Shown in pieces: positions 51,588-62,434 of a stretch of DNA of 64,000 nucleotides (positions are counted from its first letter, which is position 1; each line of letters opens with the position of its first letter). This DNA comes from Marinicella algicola (GTDB lineage: Bacteria; Pseudomonadota; Gammaproteobacteria; Xanthomonadales; Marinicellaceae). Location of the stretch: positions 1,180,501 to 1,244,500 of the forward strand of contig NZ_JAQOMR010000001.1 in the NCBI RefSeq assembly GCF_028401385.1, written 5' to 3'. A program made the translations under genes and the position numbers. Below the pieces are notes generated by a model. It was not told the origin of the DNA and searched no databases. It saw only the letters and a program-made list of their open reading frames with translations.

Positions 51588-51685
51588 GGTCGAAAATCCT
51601 TGATTTCTGACTTGCTATGAACACTTTGGCGCGTTTTCGGCAAGGTATCCGATTGCGCGTTTGTCCTCATTTGCGCAAAGCCATT

Positions 51686-53116
51686 TCAGCTCTTGATCTG
51701 TTCGAACGCTGCAAGCGCGCGCTTGCGGGCGGCCTTGTGGTCGACAAGCGGCATCGGATAGGTATCCCCAAGCCTCACGCCTGCCGCCTCCAGCACCTTT
51801 TCCGGTGCATCGAACGGCGCGTGGATGTGCTTTGTCGGCATCGCTTCAAGTTCCGGCACATGCCGACGGACATAGTCGCCCCTGGGGTCGAATTTCTCAC
51901 CCTGGAGCACCGGATTGAAGATGCGGAAGAATGGCGAGGCGTCGGCACCCGAGCCTGCGACCCACTGCCAGTTTGCCGGGTTGGAGGCCGGATCGGCATC
52001 GACAAGCGTGTCTCGGAACCAATCTTCGCCCTTGCGCCAGTCGATCATCAGATCCTTGATCAGGAACGAGGCAACAATCATCCGCACCCGGTTGTGAACT
52101 GTGCCTTCCTGCCAGAGTTGCCGCATGCCGGCATCGACAATCGGGTACCCTGTTTGGCCGCGCGTCCAGGCTTTAAAAGCCTCATCGTCGTCATGCCAGG
52201 CGAACCCGTCGAAGCGGTCGTTCCAGTTTTTCGTGCGAAGACCGGGCGCATGAAACAGCAGGTGATAGCAGAAATCGCGCCAGACCAGTTCCTGCAGGAA
52301 TTTTTCCTATTCTTCACCGAGAGACTTTTGGCCCTTTCGGTTCGGTGCCAGATTGTTGCCGGCGAAATTTCCCCGAGCGCGATGTGTGGCGAAAGGCCGG
52401 AGGTCGCCTCGATATCAGGCCGGTCGCGCGACGAGGCGTATTGTGCGGCTATCTTCTCGATGAACCTGTCGAGCCTTTCGGTCGCTGCCTCCTCGCCGGG
52501 TGTCCAGATGTCCTCGAGATCCTTTGGCCCAGTCCGGTTCCCCGATGTATAGCTTCCAGTCTTCAAGCCGCTCGGATGCCGGCATTTTTGCAGGCTGCGT
52601 CAGCGTTTCGGGTGCATCAAGCGGGTCGGGGACATGGGTTTCTTCCGAAAACGCCTTCCAGAAGGGCGTATAGACTTTGTAGGGGCCGCCGGACTTGGTT
52701 CGGAATTTCGAGGGCTCGTGGAGGAGCATCCCGGCAAAGCTGTGAACGTCGATCGCGTCATCCTGAAGCGCCCGCTTCAGTGCCGTATCCGTCGCGATGC
52801 CTTCGGGATCATAGCGTCGGTTCCAGTAAACGGCGCTGGCACCGGTCTCCGCGATCAGCGTGGACAGGATGCCCTGAGGCTTTCCGCTTCGAAGTAAAAG
52901 CCGTGAACCGATATTTTCATAAGCCTTCGCAAGGTGGGCAAGCGAACGTTCCAGCCACCAGCATTGAGCGCCACCGAGCGCACCAGCCGTGTCATTTTCC
53001 CGGATGAACAGCGGGATGACCGGACGTCCGTTTTCAGCGGCGGCTGAAAGGGCGCGATTGTCTGCGATGCGCAGGTCCTTGCGGATCCAGTAGATGGCAG
53101 GTGTCTTGTTCGGCAT
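51686..53116 (-). CDS. phrB: Deoxyribodipyrimidine photo-lyase (cryptochrome/photolyase family; two frameshifts)
   Basis: Light-driven repair of cyclobutane pyrimidine dimers with FAD. The N-terminal alpha/beta antenna domain starts MPNKTPAIYWIRKDLRIADN. The C-terminal FAD domain has SGLSPHIALGEISPATIWHR, VWRDFCYHLLFHAPGLRTKN, VDAGMRQLWQEGTVHNRVRM and IDWRKGEDWFRDTLVDADPA. Breaks: 52517-52524 (one extra or two missing bases between DWAKG and LEDIW) and five T on the plus strand at 52301-52305 (six needed, giving RKKFLQELVW). Repaired length about 477 residues, normal for class I photolyase. Confidence 0.93.
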
Positions 53117-53186
53117 GATATCCCGTCACGGCAATGAATGGCCATGATGTAGGGCAGCGCCGCGTGCGAGAAAAGGCCGCCGCCCT

Positions 53187-53816
53187 CTATTCCTGCAGGG
53201 CGTAACGCATAGACCGCATGATCAGCACCGCGGAAGCGCAGCCGGGATCCATCACCTTGTCGGGATGGGCGAAGGGCAGGGTATCGCTCTGTGTGCTGTC
53301 CGGATCGGGCTCTGCACCGGCAAGTGCAGCGTCTGCCGCCGCGGTCAGGCAGTGCCCAAGATCGCCTCCGTCGTTGCGCGCAGCATCATAGGCCACCAAT
53401 GCCGGCTGCCACGCATCGACCATGTTTTTGTGCGGTGCATTCACCTGCCCATGGTCGATGATGCCACTTGCCATCGCCTGGAAAGCAAGGTGGAATTCGT
53501 CCACTGTGATGACATTGCGGCCGGGAAGGCGGCTGCCAGCGCGCCGGAAGGCGGAAGCATAAAGCTTTGCAGAGGCCGAGTCGGTCATCAGAAAGGTTTC
53601 TGCCGCCATATCGAACACCCTTGCGGGTGTCACGGATGAGGGGTCAAGTGCGGCAAGCTGATGCTCCATAGCCATGAAGGTTGCCGCCATGACCTCTCCG
53701 TGGTCACCGTCACCGGCGATAGAGTCGAGACGGCTGAGCCAGAGGCTATTGCGGGAGACCGATGCCGCGATTTCGGAAAACATACCTATGATTTCGAATG
53801 ACGTAATATCGTTCAT
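53187..53816 (-). CDS. DhaL-type (DAK2 domain) protein, orphan
   Basis: Resembles the ADP/ATP-binding DhaL subunit of dihydroxyacetone kinase. The Mg-nucleotide Asp cluster is at 31-40 in LDSIAGDGDHGEVM; later segments TDSASAKLYASAFRRAG and VNAPHKNMVDAWQPALVAYD also fit the family. 209 residues, DhaL size. No dhaK or phosphotransferase partner is in the window, so it may work with a partner elsewhere, for example in a sugar-acid or erythritol-type kinase pathway. Intact. Confidence 0.8.
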   Translation of the reverse strand: MNDITSFEIIGMFSEIAASVSRNSLWLSRLDSIAGDGDHGEVMAATFMAMEHQLAALDPSSVTPARVFDMAAETFLMTDSASAKLYASAFRRAGSRLPGRNVITVDEFHLAFQAMASGIIDHGQVNAPHKNMVDAWQPALVAYDAARNDGGDLGHCLTAAADAALAGAEPDPDSTQSDTLPFAHPDKVMDPGCASAVLIMRSMRYALQE

Positions 53817-54013
53817 ATCGAGATGAGACCGCTGAAATGTTGGGCTGACGCATAAGCGGCAGCCCTAAAGACAATAAATGTTTCGAATGCATTAAATCAT
53901 CGTATGAGCATAGCTGAGTATTTTGCATTTGCGAAGACGTGTGAAACCGGTTTTTGCGATCTGTCATATCCGAAAACCCATATTTGATGAATCCTCGGTC
54001 CCCGGTACGCCGT

Positions 54014-55341
54014 TCAATCAACGAACTCGACGGTGACACCAGGGCTCACCATGCCTGCAAGTTCCTGAGCGTCCCAGTTTGTGAGCCGCACACAGCCATG
54101 ACTGGAGGTCTTGCCAATTCTATCTGGATCGGGCGTACCGTGAATGCCGTAGCTTGGCTTCGAAAGCGCGATCCAGACATTGCCCACAGGTCCGTTGGGC
54201 CCAGGATTGATGGTGAGCACCTGGTCATTATTGCCCTGCTTGAAGTTCTTTTGCGGGTTGTAGGTGTAGTTCGGATCAAGCGCGATCCGCTCGACCGTAA
54301 CCGTACCGGAAGGTGAGGGGGTGTCCGCAGAGCCGATTGTTGCAGGATAGGCCGCGACGAGCGTTCCCGCCGCGTCATAGGCAAAAAGCTGTTTGCGTCC
54401 CTTGTCGGCGATGATCCGGCTGACGGTCCCCTTTTGCTTTGCCCCGGGATTGACCACCTTGATGATCGTTCCCGGCCGGGTAAAGTCAGCATCCGGATTG
54501 AGCGTCTTCAGAAAACCCTCGTCCATGTGGAATTTTTCCGCGAGCATCTCCGAAACCGAGGTGTATGACATCGCCGCAAGCTGGGCCTTCTCGCCATAGT
54601 CGGAGGGAATGGCTGCGACGAAGGGGCCCGCAGCATCTTCTGCGGTGATGGTGTAGGTCTTCACCGGCAGGCCGCCCTCAAGAGAGAGCGATTGTAAAAT
54701 GGCCTCGCGCTCCGCGTTCGGTTCAATGGTGTGTCCGCTCTTTTCGGCATAGGCGTTGAGCGCTTTGCGAACATTTTCGCCCATCAGGCCGTCGATAACG
54801 CCGGGTGATGTGCCGTTGCGGTCCAGAAATACCTGAAGGGCCACGACATTCATATCCGGCTTTGCGCTGGATTGCGCGGTTTTCGGGGTTCTGCTGGTAT
54901 CTGGGGTGGCTGGCGCCGGAATTTCGGGTGCCTGCGGAAAGCTGTCACGGCCGAGCGGGCCTTCATTCCAGCGTTGCGGGCCGGGCCGGTTCGGCGGGGT
55001 GGAAAAACACGGCCATTCTGCTGCCGGTCATTGCTGCCCCAGCCGCTATTGGGCGGCCTTGGATACCCGCCATCGCGGTATTGGCCGTATTCCCGCGCCG
55101 ACATCTCCGTTGCCACCAGGTTGTTGTTGCTGTCGAGGAGGATCTGGCGCCCATCGGCGTCCGTGCCCATCACCACGCTGCCATATTCGGGAATATAATC
55201 GAGCTGACGTCCATCGGGCGCGACCAGAAAGATCTGCTGGCCATTCTTGTAGAGTGGTTCATGCGCCCAAACTGCACCAGACAGCGGCGTCAGGGCCGGG
55301 GTGATCGAAAACAGAATGGTGTAAAAGGTCGCTTTTTTCAT
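54014..55341 (-). CDS. L,D-transpeptidase (ErfK/YkuD family; frameshifted)
   Basis: Second exported L,D-transpeptidase of the window. The signal peptide is MKKATFYTILFSITPALTPL, ending near VWA. A variable Pro/Gly-rich linker follows (to about 160), then a peptidoglycan-binding-like segment ALQVFLDRNGTSPGVIDGLM, a LysM-like stretch, and the YkuD domain (about 310-440) with catalytic Cys in TSSHGCVRLTNWDAQELAG. Four G on the plus strand at 54996-54999 should be five; this break splits the linker, and the raw downstream frame starts at an internal ATG (54853). Repaired length about 442 residues. Confidence 0.88.
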
Positions 55342-55471
55342 GGTTTCAACGCATTGCCGCTGTCTTTGGCGAGACCTTTCGCCTAGCCTCGGACTTGTTA
55401 ATTTTCGCTCTCATGGAATGAACGTTCTCTGAACGTGCTTGTTTCCGCTACCAGCAGACTTGGTTAAAAAG

Positions 55472-56307
55472 ATGATCGAATTTGCCGCCAGCAATGGCCC
55501 ACGTATTTTTCTTGATCCGACCTCGGTCATGGATATTGCCGGCTGCGTTGTCGCCGGTGTGGACATTGCGCCGAAACGCGCGATCCCCGACGACGGCGAT
55601 GCCCGGATCGACCATTCGCTTGAAGGATTTCTGTTCACTTGCGGGCCCGATCACATCCGTCACCCGGAGCCGATCGAGGGCGAGGAAAGCCGTTTTTTCC
55701 GCTGCATGGCTCTGCGTCCGGCAATGCTGCGGTGGTGAAATCGCTCGAGGTGAGCGATTCAGGAGCGGAATGCGTCTGCCATATCCCTGTCAAAACGGCC
55801 AATGGCGGCGACATGCTGATTGCGCGTGTGTGGATGCTGGATGGTGGAACCGGTGTACTTGAACTGACTGACACCGTGATCAACAAATCGGAAATGCCGC
55901 TGCCGGCGATGATGATGTATCATATCAATTTCGGCGCGAAACATCTCGATGACGGCGTGCAACTCACAAGCGAGTCATTACCTGAGAAAGCGCTGCCCTG
56001 GCGTTTCGGTGAGGGTGAGCATGGAATTTTCTGTGTGCCCGCCATTGCCGGCGACGACGGCTGGTCGGGAATACGTTTCGGCCCTTTCGAAGCGCTCGGC
56101 GGGCTTTCGTTCAATCTCGAGATCGATACGGCAACGCTGCCGTTTCTTCAGATCTGGCGAAATCAGGAAGCACCAGCCCATATCGTCGGCATTGAACCGG
56201 CCTCGCACCGCTGGACGAGCCGCAGAAAGCTTGCCGAAGACGGTGAGCTGACACTGCTTGCGCCAGGACAATCGCGGCAATTCAGATTGCGTATCCATTT
56301 TTCATGA
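55472..56307 (+). CDS. DUF4432 / aldose 1-epimerase-like protein (frameshifted)
   Basis: Galactose-mutarotase-like fold protein of the DUF4432 type. Visible segments: MIEFAASNGPRIFLDPTSVM, HSLEGFLFTCGPDHIRHPEP, PLHGSASGNAAVVKSLEVSD, MYHINFGAKHLDDGVQ and LPFLQIWRNQEAPAHIVGIE. At 55699-55700 CC should be CCC, joining ESRFF to PLHGSAS. Start ATG 55472 (M of MIEF); the frame is open to TTG 55439. Repaired about 278 residues. Substrate unknown, probably a sugar. Confidence 0.7.
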
Positions 56308-56373
56308 GCGTCACGGCCCTTGCATTGTCGGACTGCTCGCTTACTTTCCTGCCAAAGCGCAAGGAGAACCGGA

Positions 56374-56712
56374 ATGAACATCCGACCTATCGATGATTTT
56401 TATGCCGTGAGCGAACAGATCATGCCGGAAGACATCGCCGACATCAAGGCACAGGGCTTCAAGTCCATCGTCTGCCATCGGCCCGACGATGAAGAGGCCG
56501 GTCAGCCTGCCTTTGCCGAAATTGCTGCTGCCGCTGAAAAGCAAGGCCTTTATGTTGCCCATGTGCCTGTTGGCGGCATGGGGCTGACACCGGATGCCGT
56601 GACCGGCATGGTTGATGCGCTGGACGATCTCGAAAAGCCGGTGCTTGGCTATTGTCGTTCTGGTGCCCGTTCAACCCGGATCTATGAAGAGGCAAAGCGC
56701 CTCCGGGGTTGA
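56374..56712 (+). CDS. TIGR01244 / DUF442 family phosphatase-like protein
   Basis: A 112-residue protein of the beta-lactamase-hydrolase-like (BLH/DUF442) family, related to tyrosine phosphatases. The N-terminal IDDFYAVSEQIMPEDIADIK and FKSIVCHRPDDEEAGQPAF are typical; the phosphatase-type loop is GYCRSGARSTRIYEEA with Cys and Arg in place. In rhizobia the BLH domain is linked to sulphide handling or quorum and biofilm genes; here it stands alone. ATG 56374 follows AAGGAGAACCGG. Intact. Confidence 0.83.
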   Translation: MNIRPIDDFYAVSEQIMPEDIADIKAQGFKSIVCHRPDDEEAGQPAFAEIAAAAEKQGLYVAHVPVGGMGLTPDAVTGMVDALDDLEKPVLGYCRSGARSTRIYEEAKRLRG

Positions 56713-56749
56713 GATTGTTTTGATGAAGAAGATTAGAAAGAACCAGTAA

Positions 56750-57094
56750 ATGACTGTAAAACGTATTGAAGTTGGACCGCTAATGACCGGTGCCGTCGTC
56801 CATGGCAACACCGTCTACCTTTCCGGCCAGACCGGAGCGGGAGCAACCGTGACCGAGCAGGCCAAGGATTGCCTAGCCAAGGTCGATGCGCTTCTGGCTG
56901 CTGCCGGCAGTGACAAGTCGAAGCTTTTGCAGACCCTGATTTATCTGAAGGATATGTGTGATTTTGCCGAAATGAACGCCGTCTGGAAGGACTGGGTCGA
57001 TCCCGCTAATCCGCCGGCGCGCGCCACCAGCCAGGCTGAGCTCGCCAAGCCGGAAATCCTGGTTGAGTTCACGGTCGTGGCCGCCCTCGACTGA
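56750..57094 (+). CDS. RidA family protein
   Basis: Member of the RidA/YjgF/UK114 family, which hydrolyses reactive enamine and imine intermediates. The 114 residues include YLSGQTGAGATVTEQAKDCL and the catalytic Arg in PARATSQAELAKPEILVEFT. In canonical RidA the loop reads R-x-x-V-x-V; this one has SQAELA, so it belongs to another Rid subgroup. The start lies 37 bp after the DUF442 gene. Intact; a terminator follows. Confidence 0.87.
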   Translation: MTVKRIEVGPLMTGAVVHGNTVYLSGQTGAGATVTEQAKDCLAKVDALLAAAGSDKSKLLQTLIYLKDMCDFAEMNAVWKDWVDPANPPARATSQAELAKPEILVEFTVVAALD

Positions 57095-57118
57095 TTGCAG
57101 GCGTTTGATATGATCAGG

Positions 57119-57151
57119 CGGCCTCCGGCGAAGATCTCGCGGAGGCCGTTT
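57119..57151 (+). terminator. Rho-independent terminator after the RidA gene
   Basis: Perfect 9-bp stem CGGCCTCCG / CGGAGGCCG with a 12-base loop and TTTG. It ends just before the RNase T2 ribosome binding site. Confidence 0.75.
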
Positions 57152-57167
57152 GTGTTGGGAGGGCATA

Positions 57168-57915
57168 TTGGGGAAGCCTGTGGCGTCGGTACGCGTCTGG
57201 AAGCGTGCAATTATGGTGCTTGCTTTTCTGATCGTCGGCGTTTCGGCGACACCGGCGCTTGCGGGCAGGACTGAAGCATTGCTGGCGGTCAGCTGGCAGC
57301 CGGCCTTCTGCGAGGGACGCCCGGAAAAACCCGAATGCCGCCGCCAGACAGAAGACCGCCTCGACGCCAGCCGCTTTTCGCTGCATGGATTGTGGCCCAT
57401 GGTCGATAATTATTGCGGTGTGGGTGGCAGGCTGCGCGCGATGGACAAAGCAGGAGACTGGCTGGAGCTTCCCGCTCTTGACCTTGATCCCGACACCCGC
57501 GCTGCGCTCAAAGAGGTGATGCCCGGCACGCAGTCGGGGCTTCATCGCCATGAATGGATCAAACACGGCACCTGCAGTACCATGACTGCGGAGATTTATT
57601 ATGTCCGCTCTGTTTCGCTGATGCAGGATCTGAACCGCTCCGTCGTCGCCGATTTGTTTGCCGAAAATATCGGTGGTTATCTTTCTGCAGATGACATTGC
57701 TGCCGCTTTTGACGATGCGTTCGGAAGGGGGCGTCCGGTCGTGTGAAAATGAAGTGTCGGCGGGAGGACGATGGCAGAAATCTTATTACCGAACTGACGA
57801 TCGGCCTCGGCGCCCACTATCAGCGCGACAGTCCGCTTACCGCACTTATCCAGTCGGCAGGCAGCACCTCGTTTGGCTGCGGGGCGGTATCGTCGACCCC
57901 GCAGGGATCGACTGA
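57168..57915 (+). CDS. Ribonuclease T2 family protein (two frameshifts)
   Basis: Secreted or periplasmic endoribonuclease. TTG 57168, with GGGAGG just upstream, starts MGKPVASVRVWKRAIMVLAF; the signal peptide ends at ALA before GRTEALLAVSWQPAFCE. Both catalytic segments are present: SLHGLWPMVDNYCG (CAS1 His) and HEWIKHGTCSTM (CAS2 Glu, Lys, His). Five G at 57727-57731 should be six (GRGASGRVKMKC) and four G at 57881-57884 should be five (FGCGGGIVDPAGID), giving a stop at 57915. Repaired length about 249 residues. Convergent with the BON gene, 6 bp apart. Confidence 0.88.
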
Positions 57916-57921
57916 GAGCGG

Positions 57922-58247
57922 TCAGAGCGTGCGCGTCTGGGCGCGGGCATCTGCTTCCTTACCCTTGCTCTGGATCAAGCGTTCACGCGGCTTTACGGCG
58001 TTGCGCACGCGGTTGATGCCTTCTACGCCGAGCGCAATATTGCCAGCGGTGGTAATCTCTTCGCGGAGGTAGACATCGCCCATCAGCCGGGCTTCGTCGC
58101 CGTCCACAGCGACCTGCACTTCGGTTGCGTCCACAAGACCGGAAGCGGCCAGTTCGGTGGCTATGGCGTCTTCCTTGCGGGCGCTTTCCTTCCACGCTTC
58201 GGTGTTTTCCACTGGTGTGCCGAAGAAGGCTGCTTTTTATGTACCAT
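57922..58247 (-). CDS. BON domain-containing protein (frameshifted N-terminus)
   Basis: A small protein of about 108 residues whose C-terminal half is one BON domain (VDATEVQVAVDGDEARLMGD, then NIALGVEGINRVRNAV). BON domains bind phospholipids or other ligands. The start is ATG 58247 with GAAAGGA upstream; five T on the plus strand at 58234-58238 should be six, giving MVHKKAAFFGTPVENTEAWK. No signal peptide, so the protein should be cytoplasmic. Resembles small BON proteins of rhizobia; function unknown. Confidence 0.78.
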
Positions 58248-58458
58248 GGTTGCGTCCTTTCCTCTTCTTGTTTTCTGATTTTCGACTGTCAGCAAAACGT
58301 ATGGCGGCGGCGATTGTTCAATCTTTGGCGTGATCGCGACCCTCTCAAGGCAGGGACGAGAACCGTCAATTATCGGCGGGTGCATTGTGAAAGTGCTGTG
58401 TTTCGCCTAAATAGCGGCCAAGACACGACAAGCATTTCAAATCAGGATTATTCGGCAT

Positions 58459-60107
58459 ATGGCACGTCAGTTCATTTATCACATGGCAGGCCTCAACAAG
58501 GCTTACGGCAACAAGAAGGTTCTCGAGGACGTACATCTGTCGTTCTATCCGGATGCCAAGATCGGCATTCTCGGTCCGAACGGCGCAGGTAAGTCGACGG
58601 TGCTGAAGATCATGGCCGGTCTCGACAAGGAGTGGACCGGCGATGCCTGGCTCGCCGATGGCGCCACACTTGGTTACCTGGCGCAGGAACCGAAGCTCGA
58701 TTCCGAGAAGACCGTGTTCGAAAACGTGATGGAAGGCGTCGCCCACAAGAAGGCGATCGTCGACCGCTACAACGAATTGATGATGAACTATTCCGACGAA
58801 ACGGCGGATGAGGGCGCCCGGCTGCAGGACGAGATCGACGCGCAGAACCTCTGGGATCTGGAAAACCAGGTCGAGATGGCGATGGACGCGCTGCGCTGCC
58901 CGCCGGGCGACTCGGGCGTCGACACCCTGTCCGGCGGTGAGCGCCGCCGCGTGGCGCTGTGCCAGCTTCTGCTGCGCCAGCCAGACCTGCTGCTGCTCGA
59001 CGAGCCGACCAACCATCTCGATGCGGAAACCATCGGTTGGCTCGAAAAGCATCTGCGCGAATATCCGGGCGCCATCCTGATGGTCACCCATGACCGCTAC
59101 TTCCTCGACAATGTGACGGGCTGGATCCTCGAGCTCGACCGGGGCCGCGGCATTCCCTACGAAGGCAATTACTCGGCCTATCTGCAGGCCAAGGCCAAGC
59201 GCATGGCCCAGGAGGCCCGCGAAGACGGCAGCCGCCAGAAAGCGCTGTCGCGCGAACAGGAATGGATTGCCTCCAGTCCGAAGGCCCGTCAGGCCAAGTC
59301 CAAGGCCCGTATCCGCGCCTATGACAAACTGGTGGATGCCGCCGAAAACCGCCGTCCCAGTGATGCGCAGATCGTCATTCCGGTTGGCGAGCGTCTCGGC
59401 AATGTCGTGATCGAGGCCGAAAACCTGTCTAAGTCATTCGACGGCCGCGTTTTGTTCGAAGACCTGACCTTCAAGCTGCCGCCCGGCGGCATTGTCGGCG
59501 TCATCGGGCCGAACGGCGCAGGTAAATCGACGCTGTTCAAGCTGATTACCGGTCAGGAGACGCCTGACGCCGGCGATATCCGAATCGGTGACACCGTCGA
59601 TCTCGGCTATGTCGACCAGAGCCGCGATTCGCTGCATGGCGACAAGAATGTCTGGGAAGAGATTTCCGATGGCAATGACATCCTCAAGCTCGGCAAGTTC
59701 GAGATGAATTCGCGTGCCTATTGCGGCGCCTTCAACTTCAAGGGCGGCGACCAGCAGCAGAAGGTCGGAAACCTGTCCGGCGGCCAGCGCAACCGCGTTC
59801 ATCTGGCCAAGATGCTGAAGTCCGGCAGCAACGTTCTGCTGCTTGACGAACCGACCAACGATCTTGACACCGAGACGCTGGGTGCGCTGGAAGACGCGCT
59901 GGAAGCCTTCGCCGGCTGCGCCGTGATCATCAGCCATGACCGCATGTTCCTCGACCGTCTGGCAACCCATATTCTCGCCTTCGAAGGCGACAGCCACGTG
60001 GAGTGGTTCGAGGGTAACTTCGAGGACTATGAAGCCGACAAGATCCGGCGCCTCGGCCCGAAAGCGTCAACCCGAGCCGGGTGTCGTACAAGCGGCTGAC
60101 GCGTTAA
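58459..60107 (+). CDS. ettA: Energy-dependent translational throttle protein EttA (C-terminal frameshift)
   Basis: ABC-F ATPase that binds the ribosomal E site and gates translation by ATP/ADP ratio. [20 protein letters not shown] is the family N-terminus. Two ATPase domains have Walker [10 protein letters not shown] at about 39-47 and again near 352-360, with signatures [16 protein letters not shown] and [15 protein letters not shown]. The linker and arm lie between ([17 protein letters not shown]). A missing G at 60060 hides the true end: when repaired, RRLGP is followed by [15 protein letters not shown] and a stop at 60107. About 549 residues, normal. Confidence 0.95.
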
Positions 60108-60130
60108 TTTCTCACCGGTCGTCTGAATTT

Positions 60131-60161
60131 AAAAGCCGGAGGCGTCGCCTCCGGCTTTTTT
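60131..60161. terminator. Strong terminator between ettA and the lytic transglycosylase gene
   Basis: AAAAGCCGGAGGC - GTC - GCCTCCGGCTTTTTT, perfect 13-bp stem with T-tract, between convergent genes. Confidence 0.93.
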
Positions 60162-60167
60162 GTGCCC

Positions 60168-62228
60168 TCACGCCCGTCCGTAAATCAGATCGCGGGCGAT
60201 ATCGGTCGGCTGGCCGAGGCGGGCCTTGTAGATTTCGTAGTTTTCCATGATACGCTGGACGTAGTTGCGCGTCTCCGGATAGGGGATCGACTCGATCCAG
60301 TCGATCACGAAATCGAGGTTTTTGCCGCGCGGATCGCCGAAACGTTCAATCCATTGAGGCACGCGGGCGGGGCCGGCATTATAGGCGACGAAGGTCAGGA
60401 TATAGGAGCCGCCGAACCGGTCGATCTGTTCGCCAAGATAATGGGCGCCGAGCGTCGCGTTATAGGCCGGATCGGTCGTGAGGCGGCTTGCGGAATAGGA
60501 GAGGCCATGACGACTTGCCACGCGCTGTGCCGTTGTCGGCAGAAGCTGCAGAAGGCCGCGGGCATCGGCTGGTGAGACGGCGCCGGGGTTGAAGGCGCTT
60601 TCCTGCCGCGCGATTGCATAGGCGAGAGCCATACCCGAACCGGAGATATTGGCGTCGGTCGGGATCACGCCGATCGGGAAGGCAAGGGCTGCGACGTCGA
60701 TCCCGCGTCCATAGGCGATCTTTCCAATCTGCAGCGAAAGCGAGTGGGTGCGATCCTGTTCGGCCTGATAGGCGAGGATGGCAAGCTCGCCGGGGCTTGT
60801 CAGTTCGTCTGCCAGTGCAAGGTATAGCCTGTCCGCGCGCCAGCCATGACCAACCGACTGCAGCCTGTTGATAGCCTGAACGGCTGGGTTCTTCTGGAAA
60901 TTGGCGCGATCAGCGGGGTCGGGCTCGGATAGTTGACATTGAACTGGGTCTGGCCAAGTTTTTGCAGGGCAAGCTGACCGTAAAATGTGGTGGGGAACTG
61001 ACCGGCTCTGCGGTAGAAATCACGCGCATTGCCGGGCCCTCCGGCCTCTGCAGCACGGCCCTGCCAGTAATACGAACGCGAAGACGAGATCGGAGTCGGC
61101 GAAATCTTCACGATATCGGCGAAGTGGCCGGAGGCCGTGCGACCGTCATTGAGGCCGCGCAATGCGATCCAGCCAGAGTGGAACGCGGCATCCAACCGGT
61201 CCAGCCGGCCGTCGGGCATGGCGGTGGACACGAGCTGATAGGCTTGGCGCGGATTGCCTTCCTCATAGAAATGGCGGCCGACGATACGGCTTTCATCCCA
61301 CCACTGGTCGGGATTGACCAGAGCGGCCTGATTGCGTGGCGTCTTCTTCAAGAGCGCTGCTGCCGTGTCGAAACGGTCTTTCTGTCGGGCGTTACGGATC
61401 TGGATATAGAGAAAGCCCGGATCGCTGCGCCAAGAAGAATGCACGGCGTTGATCAGGCTGTCGGTATTGGACTGCCGTCGGATGACGGCGGCCCAGGCGT
61501 TATAGTATGACTGGGCATTGCCGAGTTGGGAAAAGCGCTTTGCCTGCGTCGCGCGGTCGCGGTAGAGCAGATAGACCATGCGCTGTTTGTGATCCTCCTG
61601 CGTGAAGATCGAGCCGAAGGCATTCAGGAACTGGTTTTCGGTCGCTGTATCGAGCGCCCATCCGGTCCACGCGCGGGCAGCGATATCGTGCGCCTTTTTC
61701 GTTGGCCGGTCGCAAGCAGCGATTTGCCGAGCAACAGCGTGCCCTCGGAGGTGACAGGCAGTGTGTTCCCAAATGCCGCTACAACAGCGCCGGGTGCTGG
61801 ATTTTCGTCGGCATAGGCGCGTTCGGAGTTCGCCCTCAGTGACGACAGGCCCGGCCAGCCGCGCAGCTCCTGCTGAGCTTCGGCGATTTCAGAGGAGGGG
61901 ACGCCCTTGTCGCCGGAAAGCGCTATGGCCCAGCTCATGATCTGGTGATCGAGCGAGCCTTCAGGAAGACGGTTCCGGTCCCGAAGCGCTGTAGAAACGT
62001 CGCTTCCTTTGAGCGCATCCAGCCCATGTTTCAGGACCGAGCTCGATGCCGGGTTTGCCACCGGCTGATTGATGGCGCCGGTCACCTCCAGGGAGGGGCG
62101 CTTGGAGCGCGATCAGGCCTTGCATAGGGAATTGGTGCGACGGAGGGAAACTCCTGCGCGGTGGCAACCGCGAAGTTTGTCACGGCCACGGAAGTGGCGA
62201 GCGAAAGCATCAACAGGGTTTTCTTCAT
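60168..62228 (-). CDS. Soluble lytic murein transglycosylase (Slt family; three frameshifts)
   Basis: Periplasmic enzyme that cleaves peptidoglycan glycan strands to 1,6-anhydro products. ATG 62228 starts a signal peptide (MKKTLLMLSLATSVAVTNFA, ending near ATA). A long helical superhelix follows (WWDESRIVGRHFYEEGNPRQ, SSSRSYYWQGRAAEAGGPGN) and then the C-terminal SLT domain with catalytic Glu in YAIARQESAFNPGAVSPADA, then GLLQLLPTTAQ and TFVAYNAGPARVPQW. Plus-strand breaks: GGG at 62091-62093 (four needed), five T at 61695-61699 (six), and a missing base near 60914-60918. Repaired length about 687 residues. Divergent from dapA with a CtrA-type site between. Confidence 0.9.
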
Positions 62229-62281
62229 TCGAGCGTCCCGGGGTCGAATTCAACAGCACCTGATATCTTCGGTCTTCACAG

Positions 62282-62296
62282 TTAAAATCGGCTTAA
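62282..62296. promoter_or_regulatory. Candidate CtrA binding site (TTAA-N7-TTAA)
   Basis: TTAA AATCGGC TTAA, an exact match to the CtrA box, in the 206-bp divergent region, 54 bp upstream of the lytic transglycosylase start and 138 bp upstream of dapA. The distance to the transglycosylase start is short enough for direct promoter control. Confidence 0.5.
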
Positions 62297-62434
62297 CTCT
62301 GACGAATTTCAAGGCAGGCTGAAGACCCACCATTCCCGAACGCAATGCTTGCAGTGCCCCATGTCCGGCATTATGGTGCGCTCGATTTTGAAACAGGAAT
62401 GCGGCTTTAAAAGAAGGCTGCCAGGAGAAACTGC

